A model generated the notes under the pieces. That model worked only from the letters and a program-made list of their open reading frames with translations, ran no database searches and was not told where the DNA came from. A stretch of DNA of 64,000 nt from Hordeum vulgare subsp. vulgare (taxonomy: Eukaryota > Streptophyta > Magnoliopsida > Poales > Poaceae): positions 355,691,823 through 355,755,822 of the forward strand of contig NC_058524.1 in the NCBI RefSeq assembly GCF_904849725.1. Reading direction: 5' to 3'. Made by a program: the position numbers and the translations under genes. Below, one piece after another: positions 1-10,619 of this stretch (positions are counted from its first letter, which is position 1; each line of letters opens with the position of its first letter).

Positions 1-74
1 TGATCTGACTGGTCAAAGGTGATCGCAGTCTGGGACCATTTGAGGAACTTGGGGTTGGTAGGGGTGGCCATGTT

Positions 75-2019
75 CACCTCCTGTTCACCAGCTTCAGTCG
101 ACTCTTGCTCTCGACGTCAGCGAAAATCATCAGTGTTGCATGGACTTGGGGGAACGGATCCTCCTTATCCTCCTCATCCTGTTCATTGTCCTTCTCACTT
201 GGTTGCCCTTTGCTGAACCCTTGGATCAGGAGGCGACACTGTCGAGTGGTATGCTTCGCATATATGGGGTTGCCCTCTTCATCCATCTTCGTATGAACTG
301 GACACGGCTGATCCAGGATGGGGTTATTGAACTGTTTCTTTTTAGGGGTGAACTAAGCCTTCCCTTTTCCCTTGAACTTGGCATTGGTTACGGCTGCAGC
401 TTCTGCCTGCGGAGTAGATGGAGCTTTCTGCTTCTGCTTCCGAGTGTTGCCCCCATCTCTGTCGGCGACTGTTTTGTGCTTGCCGCTTCGGATGCGGTCC
501 TGTTCTTCGCCATTTGCATAGCGTGTTGCTATCTCCATCATCTTGCTCATGGAGATGTCGCCTGTTCGGCCGAACTTCAGGTACAGATCCCTGTACCGCA
601 CGCCTGCCTTGAAGGCGCAGACTGCTTGATGCTCCGTGACGTTCTCCACCGTGTGGTAGAGAGTTGTCCAGCGCTGAATGAAATCACGCAGCGGCTCATT
701 CTGCTTCTGGACGCAGTGCTGGAGCTCCACGAGGCCAGCAGGGCGCTTGCACGTCCCTTCGAAGGTCCTGATGAACACTCGGGCCAAATCTTCCCAGCTG
801 TAGATGCTTGAGGAGGCCAACTAGTTCAGCCACGCTCGCGTCGAGCCGTCGAGCATCAGGGGGAGGTGCTTCATGGCGACATGGTCGTCTCCTCCTCCGA
901 TCTGGAGTGCTACTCGGTAATCATCCAGCCACGTTTCTGGCTTGGACTCTCCTGTAAACTTGCTAATTCCCTTTGCCAATTGGAAGTTGGGAGGGATGTC
1001 AGCCGAACGGATGGCTCGACTGAAACACTCGGGACCAGAAACGATGGTCCTGCTTCCACTCGGACGGTCAATATCGTAACCATCGCGGTGGGCTCGGCCC
1101 CTGTCGACCCTCCGCTGGGCGATATGCCCTCTCGCGTCGGGCCTTGGGTCGTAAGTGCCGCTGACTGAACGCCGATCATCATGATGTCGGGGCCCGTAGG
1201 GCCCACCCCGCGGAGGGTGCGTGAACGGCGACGATCTTCGGGATTTATGGAACGACTGCCTCCTCTGTGTCGCTGATGAGAACCAGGGCTATGAACTGAC
1301 CGATGCGTATTCGCATGAACAGAACTATTGTAGATCTTGTTGTGTGACTGGGAGACCGCCGAATTTTGGTGTTGCGCCGTGTGCAACAGGGCGCGGATTT
1401 GCTCGATTCCCCTGCCAGCCTCTGAATCAGTCGGCTGAAGGGAATCGGCTATCTTGGCAGCCGCGGCCAAGTTGAGGAGGGGTGTGCGGAACAGCTCCAC
1501 GTTGCTCCGTCGAGTGTGCCGACTGGCAGAACGGCGAGGCGGACGACGCACGCCGGACGTTTCGCCGATCTTGTGCTCGTTCTGGCCAGCTTGACGGGGA
1601 TCGTCATGGGAATTGGCCATGTGTACTTCTGTTGCAGGCCCGCGACCCGCGTACTCAGAAGGAAACTCAGTCAGAATCGAGCCCGAGCGCTGGGACGGCG
1701 GGGCAACCACAACTGACTCTAGAACCGCCACTTGTGAAGACGCGTTCTGGCGCGCCTGGGCGTGTTGCACCCAACGCTGGAGCCGCGGACGGCGGAACCG
1801 CTTGTTGCGGCGCGTGACGGCGGTGTAGGTCGACACCGGAGCCGACTGCTGGAGAAGAAGAATGTCGCGGGCACCGGCACGGAAGTGCGTAGCCCCGCGA
1901 CGGGGAAGCGCCTCGACGTCGAGAGGGGCGTCCCGAAGCCATGTTGAATCATCGACGATGAAGGAGAGAGCGCCGAAGAGGATCTCGTGACCCATGCTCG
2001 AATCTCCACCGGACGACAT
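75..2019 (-). pseudogene. Tat-type gag (retrotransposon capsid) pseudogene
   Basis: Retrotransposon gag, read on the minus strand. The first plausible start is the ATG at 2019 (MSSGGDSSMG). A serine/arginine-rich N-terminal half stays open to about 910, then the frame shifts at WLDDYRVALQ into the capsid part (820-353: EDLARVFIRTFEGTCKRP, FIQRWTTLYHTVENV, YRDLYLKFGRTGDIS, MMEIATRYANGEEQD), with a stop just before it (WLN*LASSS). A basic tail KRKQK/KGKGKA ends at a stop near 353. The last block (286-75) carries the HTTRQCRLLIQGF segment that precedes protease in this family. Stops and shifts make it a pseudogene. Known role of the family: packaging of element RNA in virus-like particles. Confidence 0.8.
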
Positions 2020-2066
2020 GACGAAGTGATGTAGTCGCAAACTCGCCGGAAGTCGCTTAGACGCCT

Positions 2067-2084
2067 GCCCCACGGTGGGCGCCA
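2067..2084 (-). other. Primer binding site of the Tat-type element
   Basis: Reverse complement reads TGGCGCCCACCGTGGGGC directly inside the 5' LTR, beginning with the TGG that pairs with a tRNA CCA end. It is the minus-strand priming site for reverse transcription. I do not assign the tRNA isotype. Confidence 0.7.
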
Positions 2085-2086
2085 AC

Positions 2087-2589
2087 TGTCGTGGGTATAA
2101 GCCTGACAGTAGATGAGTAGGGTACGAAAGGAATGGGCAGAGCCTTAGCTACGTCTCAGTGCTCAGGGAACTTGTTGTCGAGTGGAATATCGAATACAGT
2201 GAATTGCTAACCCCTGCACCAAAGGGGGTGGCTTATATAGAGTGCGCTGCCCTCCACAACGGTTCGGTGCACAGGGGTGGAGTAGTGGCGAATAAATGTC
2301 TACGTTACAGGTAACGTACGTCCTAAATGCTAATTAAGGCATATGGAAACGTATGACCGTTTCCCTCCAGGGGGGTTACGATGTGCAGAGTGGAATCCAG
2401 TCGGTTAGTTTGATAAACTCCGAATGCTAATCTTCGACTGGACGGTCGAGGATCTGTTACCGACTGGATGAATAGAACTCCTTAGTTCAGTCAGAACTTA
2501 CTAAGGGCCTTGTCTCTTGTGAGGGGTAGTCCTTGGATTGGACCTTTAGGGCAGGCCTATGACCCTACCCTAGGACTATAACCCCATCA
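2087..2589 (-). repeat. 5' LTR of the Tat-type Gypsy element (503 bp)
   Basis: On the minus strand it begins TGATGGGG and ends ACGACA, the expected TG..CA ends, and is followed two bases later by a primer binding site. A TATA-like segment (plus strand gcttatatagagtg, about 2231-2244) lies inside and is a candidate promoter for the element. The second LTR is outside the window, so age cannot be judged. Confidence 0.75.
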
Positions 2590-3399
2590 CTAGGTTCACT
2601 ATTTTGTTCGATCAAAGTAGGGAAAGGCAAATCATTGGGATCAATAGAAGCATTCTTACTAGAAACCAATTCCACAAGAGCATGAACTTTTTCACTCAAC
2701 GAGCTAATCTCCTCAACAACATTCACCTTTTTGGTTGTAGGTGCCATTTCGGTATGCCATTGGGAGTAGGTAACCATAATATTGTCAAGAAATTTAGTAG
2801 CATCACCCAAAGTAATCTCCATAAAAGTTCCACCCGCAGTGGAATCCAAAAGATTTCGAGAAACAAAATTCAAGCAAGCATAAATTTTTTGGACAATCAT
2901 CCACAAGTTTAAACCATGAGTAAGGCAATTTCTGAGCATCAATTTCATTCTCTCCCAAGATTGCACAACAAGTTCATGATCAAGTTGCTTAAAATTCATA
3001 ATCTGGTTACACAGAGAGATGATTTTTGCTAGAGGAAAATACTTAGTAATAAAAGCATCTTTGCATCTATCCCAAGAATCGATGCTATTGTGAGGCAAAG
3101 AAGAGAACAAAATTTTCGCATGATCTCGCAAAGAAAATGGAAATAATTTCAACTTGACAATATCATTGTCCACATCTTTCTTTATTTTGCATGTCACACA
3201 ACTCAACTAAAGTGTTGAGATGTGATGCCGCATCCTCATTAGGACTTCCAAAAAATTGTTCTTTCATAACAAGATTCAATAAAACGGCATTTATATCAAA
3301 AGACTCTGCACTAGTCATGGGAGGAGCAATAGGAGTGCTAATAAAATCATTGTTGTTGGTATTGGAAAAATCACACAACTTGGTGTTTACTTGAGACAT
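2590..3399 (-). pseudogene. Athila-type gag fragment
   Basis: N-terminal gag, starting at the ATG at 3399 (MSQVNTKLCDF). A frameshift near 3190 separates the N-terminal part from the capsid core (LKLFPFSLRDHAKILFSSL, SWDRCKDAFITKYFP, QSWERMKLML). The LFPFSL..A..W.. core recurs in the second Athila element at 62155-62210 (LFPFSLKDDAKTWFISL), which supports the assignment. The reading frame continues only a few residues past 2590 into Tat LTR sequence, so the gene is cut there. Non-functional. Confidence 0.8.
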
Positions 3400-3529
3400 G
3401 ATGTCTACGCAAAAAGAGAGCAAACGAACACAAGTGAACAAGAACACGACAAAAAAAGATGCAAATAAAAGTGGCAAAAGAAAAATGCAAATATTTTTGT
3501 AATTTTTTAGAAGTGGGGGAGAGGAGAAC

Positions 3530-5315
3530 TGTTGGAAATATGTCCTAGAGGCAATGATAAAATAGTAATTATTATATATCATGTTACAAGATAATCGTTT
3601 ATTATCCATGCTATAATTGTATTGAATGAAAACATAGATACATGTGTGGATACATAGACAAAACAATGTCCCTAGCAAGCCTCTAGTTGGCTAGCCAGTT
3701 GATCAAGGATAGTCAAGGTTTTCTCAAACTGGATCACATCATTAGGACAATCATGTGATGGACTAGACCCAAACTGTGAATGTAGCATATTGATCGTGTC
3801 ATTTTATTGCTATTGTTTTCTGCGTGACAAGTATTTATTCCTATGACCATGAGATCATATAACTAACTAGCACCGGAGGAATACCTTGTGTGTATCAAAC
3901 GTCACAACGTAACTGGGTGACTATAAAGGTGCTCTATAGGTATCTCCGAAGGTGTCCGTTGAGTTAGTATGGATCAAGACTGGGATTTTTCACTCCGTGT
4001 GACGGAGAGGTATCTCGGAGCCCACTCGGTAATACAACATCACACACAAGCCTTGCAAGCATTTTGACTAAGTGTAAGTCACGGGATCTTGTATTACGGA
4101 ACGAGTAAAGAGACTTTCCGGTAACGAGGTTGAAATAGGTATGTGGATACCGACGATCGAATCTCGGGCAAGTAACTTACCGAAGGACAAAGGGAATGAC
4201 ATACGAGATTATATGAATCCTTGGCACCGAGCTTCAACCGATAAGATCTTCGAAGAATATGTAGGATCCAATACGGGCCTCCAGGTCCTGCTATTGGATA
4301 TTGACCGAGGAGTGTCTCGGGTCATGTCTACATAGTTCTCGAACACGCAGGGTCTGCACACTTAAGGTTCGATGATGTTTTAGTATAGTTGAGTTATATG
4401 TGTGGTTACCGAATGTTGTTCGAGGTCTCGCATGAGATCACAGACGTCAAAAGGGTTTCCGGAATGGTCCGAAGACGAAGATTGATATATAGGATGGTTT
4501 CATTTGGTCATCGGAAAGTTTCGGGCATTACCCGTAGTGTATCGGGAGTGACAAACGGGTTCCGGGTGTTTACCGGGAAGGGCCCACCCACCTAGGAGTG
4601 AGCCCAAGGCCCTAGGGTGGCGCACCAAGTCTTTAGTGGGCTGGTGGAGTCATCCCAAGAGGGCTATGGTGCCAAATGTAAAAATACCAAAGCAAAGGAA
4701 GAAAAAAAAAAGGAAAGAGGGAGGTGGGAAGGAAGAGGAGGAGTCCTCCTTCCCAAACCGAATTGGAGGAGGAGTCCTCCTCCTCCCACGTGGCCGGCGC
4801 TCCCTTGGGGCCCTTGTGCCCTAAGGCTAGCCCCTCCCCTCCTCCTATATATATTGGTGGTTTAGGGATTTTTGAGACACAACTTTGCCACGTGCAACTC
4901 TAGCCTATTCCACATAGTTTTACCTCTAGATCGGATTTCTGCGGAGCTCGGGCGGAGCCCTGCGGGAGTAGATCATCACCACCACCGGCGCGCTGTCACG
5001 CTACCGGAGAACTCATCTACTCCGTCTTGCTTGCTGGATCAAGAAGGCCGAGATAGTCGTCGAGCTGTACGTGTGCTGAACGCGGAGGTGACGTCCGTTT
5101 GGCGCTAGATCGGAACCGTTTGTAAGACGGATCATGGGACGACGGTGATTTGAATCATGAAGCTGTACCACTACATCAACCAGGTTTCTTAACGCTTCCT
5201 GTTGAGCGATCTACAAGGGTACATAGATCTAATCTCCTCTCGTAGATGAACATCACCATGATAGGTCTTCGTGTGCGTTGGAAATTTTTTGTTTCCCACG
5301 CAACATTCCTCAACA
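3530..5315 (+). repeat. 5' LTR of Angela-type element A (1786 bp)
   Basis: Starts TGTTGGAAATATG and ends CCTCAACA. It contains the usual U3 purine-rich stretch near 4690-4760 and a TATA-like tcctatatatattgg around 4840-4857, a probable promoter. The sequence is of the same subfamily as the solo LTR at 27691-29498 and differs from the LTR type at 15261 and 22060. Short ORFs seen inside are not genes. Confidence 0.92.
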
Positions 5316-6585
5316 ATGGCATCATGAGCTAGGTTCATGCGTAGATGTTATCTCGAGTAGAACACAAAAGGTTTTGTGGACGGTGATGTTCGATTTTCTG
5401 CCCTCCTTAGTCTTTTATCGATTCGGCGGTATTGTTGGATTGAAGCGGCCCGAACTGACATAACTCGTACGCTTACGAGAGACTGGCTTCATCGATTGAC
5501 ATTCAACCTCGTTGCATAAAGATGACTCGCGGGTGCCTGTTTCTTCAACTTTAGTTGAATTTTTTTTGACCGAGGCGGTCCTTGGAGAGAGGTTAAATAG
5601 CAATTTGCACATCTCCATTGTGGTTTTTGCGTAAGTTAGATGCGATCATACTAGATACCCATAGCAGCCAAGTAAAACATGGAACAACAAATTAGAGGAC
5701 GTCTAACTTCTTTTTCCATGGTATGCTTGTGATATGATATGGCCAATGACGTGATGTGATATATTGGATGTATGAATTGATCATGTTGTAATAGTTAATA
5801 ACTACTTGCACGTCGATGCTACGGCAACCGGCAGGAGCCATAGGGTTGTCTTTAAACTAACGTTTGTGTTTGCAGATGCGTTTACTATATTGCTAGTTCG
5901 TAGCTTTAGTAGTAATAGCATAGATAGCACGACAACCTCGATCGCGACACATTGATGGATATCATGATGATGGAGATCATGGTGTGGCGCCGGTGATAAG
6001 AAGATTATGTCGGTGCTTTGGTGATGGAGATCAAGAAGCACAAGATGATGGCCATATCATGTCACTTATGAATTGCATGTGATGTTAATCCCTTTATGCA
6101 CCTTATTTTGCTTAGAACGACGGTAGAATTATAAGGTGATCTCTTACTAAAAATTCAAGATGAAATCGTGTTCTCCCCGACTGTGCACCGTTGCGACAGT
6201 TCATCGTTTCAAGACACCACTTGATGGTCGGGTGTGATAGACTCAATATTCACATACAACGGGTGCAAAACAGTTGCACGCGCGGAACACTCGGGTTAAA
6301 CTTGACGAGCCTAGCATGTGCAGACATGGCCTCGGAACACATGAGACCGAAAGGTCGAGCATGAATCGTATAGTTGATATGATTAGTATAGAGATGCTTA
6401 CAACTGGAACTATTCTCAACTCACGTGATGATCGGACTTGAGTTAGTGAATTTGGATCATGTACCACTCAAATGACTACAGAGATGTACTTTTTGAGTGG
6501 GAGTTTATCAGTAATTTGATTAGTTAAACTCTAATTATCTTAAACATAGTCTAAGTCCACTTTGCAAAATTTGTGTTGTAGATCA
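5316..6585 (+). other. Untranslated leader of element A
   Basis: About 1.27 kb between the 5' LTR and the gag ATG, as expected for Angela/BARE elements, in which this leader carries packaging and dimerisation signals. No long open frame is supported. The same leader is recognisable in the copies at 17069-18300 and, inverted, 48110-49337. Confidence 0.7.
5317..5334 (+). other. Primer-binding-site region of element A, diverged
   Basis: One base after the LTR the sequence reads TGGCATCATGAGCTAGG. The usual Copia site for initiator Met tRNA is TGGTATCAGAGC, found intact in the copy at 49338-49349. The difference is shared with the copy at 17070. Confidence 0.6.
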
Positions 6586-7420
6586 ATGGCTCACGCGACA
6601 ATCACCATGAATTTTAATACGTTCCTAGAGAAAGCTAAGTTGAATAATGATGGAAGCAACTTTGTAGACTGGGCTCGTAATCTTAAGTTGCTCCTGCAAC
6701 CTGGAAAGAAGGATTATGTCCTTAATGCTGCACTAGGAGATGAACCACCCACTACGACTGACCAAGATGTTAAGAACGCCTGGTTAACATGTAAGCAGGA
6801 CTACTCAGTAGTTCAATGTGCAGTCTTGTATGGCTTAGAGCCGGGACTTCAACGTTGCTTTAAGCGTCATGGAGCATATGAGATGTTCCACGAGTTGAAG
6901 TTTATCTTTCAAAAGAACGCCCGGATCGAGAGTTATAAGACCTCGATAAATTCTATGCTTACAAGATGGAGGAGAATTCATTTGTTAGTGAACATGTGCT
7001 CAAAATGTGTGGGTACTCAGACCGTCTAGCTGAGCTGGGTATTGAACTCCCACAAGAAGCTATCACTGACAGAATTCTTCAATCACTGCAACATAGCTAT
7101 AAGAGCTTTGTGTTGAACTATAACATGCAAGGGATGAACACGTCACCCGGCGAGTTATTCCCGATGCTGAAAGTCGCAGAGTTAGAACTCTCGAAAGAGC
7201 ATCAAGTGTTGATGGTCAATAAGACCACTAGTTTCAAGAGAAACGGAAAAGGAAAGAAGGGTAACTCCAAGAAGAGCGGCAAGCATGTTGCCAATCCGCC
7301 AAAGAAACCCAAGGTTGGACCTAAGCCTGAAACAGAGTGTTATTATTCCAAGGGACTGGGTCACTAGAAGCGCAACTGCCCCAAGTATTTGGCTGATAAG
7401 AAGGCGGCCAAGGATAAATA
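6586..7420 (+). pseudogene. Copia gag pseudogene of element A
   Basis: Start ATG at 6586 (MAHATITMNFNTFLEK). The N-terminal capsid part NFVDWARNLKLLL, YGLEPGLQRCFKRHG and AYEMFHELK is followed by a frameshift near 6950, after which the frame resumes (EENSFVSEHVLKMCGYSDRL, LQSLQHSYKSFVLNYNMQG) to a basic stretch and a zinc knuckle. The knuckle is damaged: CYYSKGLGH*KRNC has serine in place of the second cysteine and a stop in place of the usual tryptophan (7366-7368). Ends at a TAA near 7420. Confidence 0.85.
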
Positions 7421-7448
7421 AGGTATATCTGATATACATGTTATTGAT

Positions 7449-8932
7449 GTGTACTTAACCAACTCTCGTAGTAGTGCATGGGTATTTGATACCGGTTTTG
7501 TTGCTCATATTTGCAACTCGAAGCAGGAACTACGGAATAAACGAAGGCTGGCGAATGATGAAGTGATGATGCACGTGGGAATTGGTTCCAAGGTTGATGC
7601 AATCGTCGTGGGCATAGTTTCACTTCAGTTACCATCAGGATTAGTTATGAACTTAAATAATTGTTATTTAGTGCATGCGTTAAGCATGAACATTATATCT
7701 GGATCTTGTTTATTGCGAGACGGTTACTCGTTGAAGTCAGAGAATAATGGTTGTTCTATTTCTATGAGTAATATCTTTTATGGTCATGCACCCAATGTGA
7801 GAGGATTGTTCATATTGAATCTTGATAGCGATGATACACATATACATAACATTGAGACCAAGAGATGTATAGTTAACAATGATAGCGCCATGTTTTTGTG
7901 GCACTGTCGCTTAGTTCATATTGGTGTAAAGCGCATGAAGAAACTCCATTCCGATGGACTTTTGGAGTCACTTGACTTTGAATCACTTGACACGTGCGAA
8001 CCATGCCTCATGGGCAAGATGACTAAGACTCCATTCTCCCGAACAATGGAGCGTGCAAGTGACTTGTTGGAAATCATACATACCGATGTGTGCGGTCCGA
8101 TGAGTGTGGAGGCACGCGGTGGATATCGCTATTTTCTCACCTTCACTGACGATTTGATTAGGTATGGATATATCTACTTGATGAAGCACAAGTCTGAAAC
8201 GTTTGAGAAGTTCAAGCAATTCAGAGTGAAGTTGAAAATCATCGTAACAAGAAGATCAAGTTCCTACGGTTTGATCGTGGGGGTGAATATCTGAGTTTCG
8301 AGTTTGGTGCTCACTTAAGACAATGTGGAATTGTTTCACAGTTGACACCGCATGGAACACCACAGCGTAATGGTTTATCCGAACGTCATAATTGTACTTT
8401 GTTCGAAATAGTGCGATCTATGATGTCTCTTAGCGATTTCCCGTTATCGTTTTGGGGCTACGCATTAGAGACAGCTGCATTCACTTTAAATAGGGCACCA
8501 TCAAAATCCGTTGAGACGACACCATACAAACTGTGCTATGGCAAAAGACCGAAATTGTCGTTTCTTAAAGTTTGGGGATGTGATGCTTATGTCAAAAAGC
8601 TTCAGCCTAAGAAGCTCGAACCCAAAGCAGAAAAGTGTGTCTTCATAGGTTACCCAAAAGAGACAGTTGTGTGCACCTTCTATCTCAAATCCGAGGGCAA
8701 AGTATTTGTTGCTAAGAACGGAGCTTTTCTTGAGAAGGAGTTTCTCTCGAAAGAATTGAGTGGGAGGAAGATAGAACTTGATGAGGTTGTTGAACCTCTA
8801 GTCCCTCTAGATGGTGGCGCGGGGCAAGGGGAAACCCGTGTCATTGCGACGCCGGTTCAGGAGGAAGTTGATGATGATGATCATGAAACTTCGGATCAAG
8901 TTCCTATCGGACCTAGCAGGTCGACAAGATAA
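7449..8932 (+). pseudogene. Copia protease-integrase segment of element A
   Basis: Begins with the protease active-site region WVFDTGFVAHICN (DTG present). The GAG-pre-integrase block follows (LWHCRLVHIGVKRMKKL, CEPCLMGKMTKTPF with the HHCC pattern), then the integrase core (DVCGPMSVEARGGYRYFLTFTDD). A frameshift and stop near 8230-8294 break the core, and the frame resumes at 8342 with TPQRNGLSERHN (the conserved glutamate region) to LKVWGCDAYVKKL and VFIGYPKE. A stop at about 8930 (STR*RTAPEW) separates it from RT. Integrase would insert the cDNA into chromatin; this copy cannot encode it. Confidence 0.85.
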
Positions 8933-8974
8933 CGTACTGCTCCTGAGTGGTACGGTAATCCTGTCTTATCAATC

Positions 8975-9847
8975 ATGTTGTTAGACAATAATGAACCTGC
9001 GAATTATGAAGAAGCAATGGTGGGCCCGGATTCCAACAAATGGTTGGAGGCCATGAAGTCCGAGATAGGATCTATGTATGAAAACAAAGTATGGACTTTG
9101 GAAGTATTACCTGAAGGCTCCAAGGCTATTCAGAACAAATGGATCTTTAAGAAGAAGACGGACGCGGACTGTAATGTGACCGTTTACAAAGCTCGACTTG
9201 TGGCAAAGGGTTTTTCACAAGTTCAAGGAGTTGACTACGATGAGACATTCTCACCAGTAGCGATGCTTAAGTCCGTCCGAATCATGTTAGCAATGGTTGC
9301 ATTTTTCGATTATGAAATCGAGTGGATGGATGTCAAAATGGCATTCCCTAACGGTTTTCTTAAGGAAGAGTTGTATATGATGCAACCCGAAGGTTTTGTC
9401 GATCCAAAGAATGCTAACAAAGTATGCAAGCTCCAGCGATCCATTTATGGACTGGTGCAAGCATCTCGGAGTTTGAATAAGCGCTTTGATGCGGTGATCA
9501 AAGCATTTGGGTTTATACAAGTGGTTGGAGAATCTTGTATTTACAAGAAAGTGAGTGGGAGCTCTGTGGCGTTTCCAATATTATATGTGGGTAACATATT
9601 GCTGATTGGAAACAACGTGGAGTTTTTGGAGAGCGTAAAGGATTACTTGAATAAAAGTTTCTCTATGAAGGACCTAGGAGAAGCTGCTTACATTCTAGGC
9701 ATTAAGATCTATAGGGATAGATCGAGACGCCTGATAGGACTTTCACAAAGCACATACCTTGATAAAGTTTTGAAGAAGTTCAAAATGGAACAGTCCAAGA
9801 AGGGGTTCTTGCCAGTATTACAAGGTATAAGGTTGAGTAAGACTTAG
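8975..9847 (+). pseudogene. Copia reverse transcriptase of element A, catalytic site lost
   Basis: Open for 290 residues. Typical Copia RT blocks are present: NYEEAMVGPDSNKWLEAMKSE, NKWIFKKKTDADCNV, YKARLVAKGFSQ, DYDETFSPVAMLKSVR, LYMMQPEGFVDP, QRSIYGLVQASR. The polymerase motif YVDD is replaced by YVGN (YVGNILLIGN, near 9585-9615), removing both catalytic aspartates. Hence the domain is inactive even though the frame is long. Ends at TAG at 9845. Confidence 0.88.
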
Positions 9848-9877
9848 TGCCTAGCTACTGCAGAAGATAGAGAACAA

Positions 9878-10567
9878 ATGAGTTCCGTCCCCTATGCTTC
9901 ATCCATAGGTTCTATCATGTATGCAATGTTGTGCACTAGACTAGACGTCATCTTGGCCATAAGCATGGAAGGCAGGTTTCAGAGTAATCCAGGAGTGGAT
10001 TACTGGACGACGGTCAAGAATATTCTGAAGTACCTGAAAAGGACTAAGGAAATGTGTCTCGTTTATGGAGGTGACGAAGAGCTCGTCGTAGAGGGTTACA
10101 TCGACGCAAGCTTTGACACCGATCCGGATGACTCTAAGTTGCAAACCGGATACGTATTTATTCTTAATGGGGGTGCGGTAAGTTGGTGCAGTTCCAAGCA
10201 AAGCGTCGTAGCCGATTCTACATGTTAAGAGGAGTACATGGTTGCCTCGGAGGCAGCAAAGGAGGGTATGTGGATGAAGCAGTTCATGACGGATCTTGGA
10301 GTTGTGCCGAGCGCACTAAATCCAATAACTCTGTTCTGTGACAACACCGGTGCCATTGCTTTAGCAAAGGAACCAAGGTTTCACAAGAAGACCAGGCACA
10401 TCAAATGACGCTTCAACCTCATCCGTGACTATGTCGAAGGAGAGGACGTGAATATTTGCAAAGTGCACACGGATCTGAATGTAGAAGACCCGCTGACTAA
10501 ACCTCTTCCACGGGCAAAACATGATCAACACCAGAACTATATGGGTGTTAGATTTATTACAATGTAA
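9878..10567 (+). pseudogene. Copia RNase H domain of element A
   Basis: Continues the RT with YASSIGSIMYAMLCTRLD, VLRY-like ILKYLKRTK, YIDASFDTDPDDSKLQTGYVF and GGAVSWCSSKQSVVADSTC. Premature stops follow at 10226 (STC*EEYM) and near 10407 (HIK*RFNL). The rest (SEAAKEGMWMKQFM, CDNTGAIALAKEPRFHKKTRHI, VHTDLNVEDPLTKPL) is still readable to about 10567. RNase H removes the RNA strand during cDNA synthesis. Confidence 0.85.
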
Positions 10568-10606
10568 ATCGCATGGCAATGTGAGGACTAGATTATTGAC
10601 TCCAGT

Positions 10607-10619
10607 GCAAGTGGGATAT
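10607..10619 (+). other. Polypurine tract of element A
   Basis: Sequence gcaagtgggata immediately precedes the 3' LTR; it is the plus-strand priming site. The same site reads aagtgggagac before the LTR at 22060 and is inverted at 39318-39330. Confidence 0.7.

Larger units (their letters stand above)
1..2589 (-). mobile_element. Tat-type Gypsy LTR retrotransposon, 5' portion (truncated by window start)
   Basis: Minus-strand element whose 5' LTR (2087-2589), primer binding site and gag lie in the window; pol would lie to the left of position 1. The gag protein is clearly related to that of the second Tat-like element at 58854-59866: both contain an ARVFI.TFEGTCKRP block, MMEIATRYANGEE and a HTT.QCRLLIQ block. 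The right edge (RC start TGATGG) interrupts the Athila gag at 2590, so this element inserted after the Athila element. Lineage placement is by similarity to the better preserved copy, which has the two RNase H domains typical of the Tat lineage. Confidence 0.8.

Noticed and set aside
140..811. Plus-strand ORF of 223 codons
   Set aside because: It lies antisense to the Tat gag pseudogene, which has recognisable family motifs on the minus strand; this frame shows none.
2565..3206. Single 213-codon minus-strand ORF
   Set aside because: It spans the junction of two elements: its last eight codons come from the Tat LTR, the rest from Athila gag. It is not a gene in its own right.
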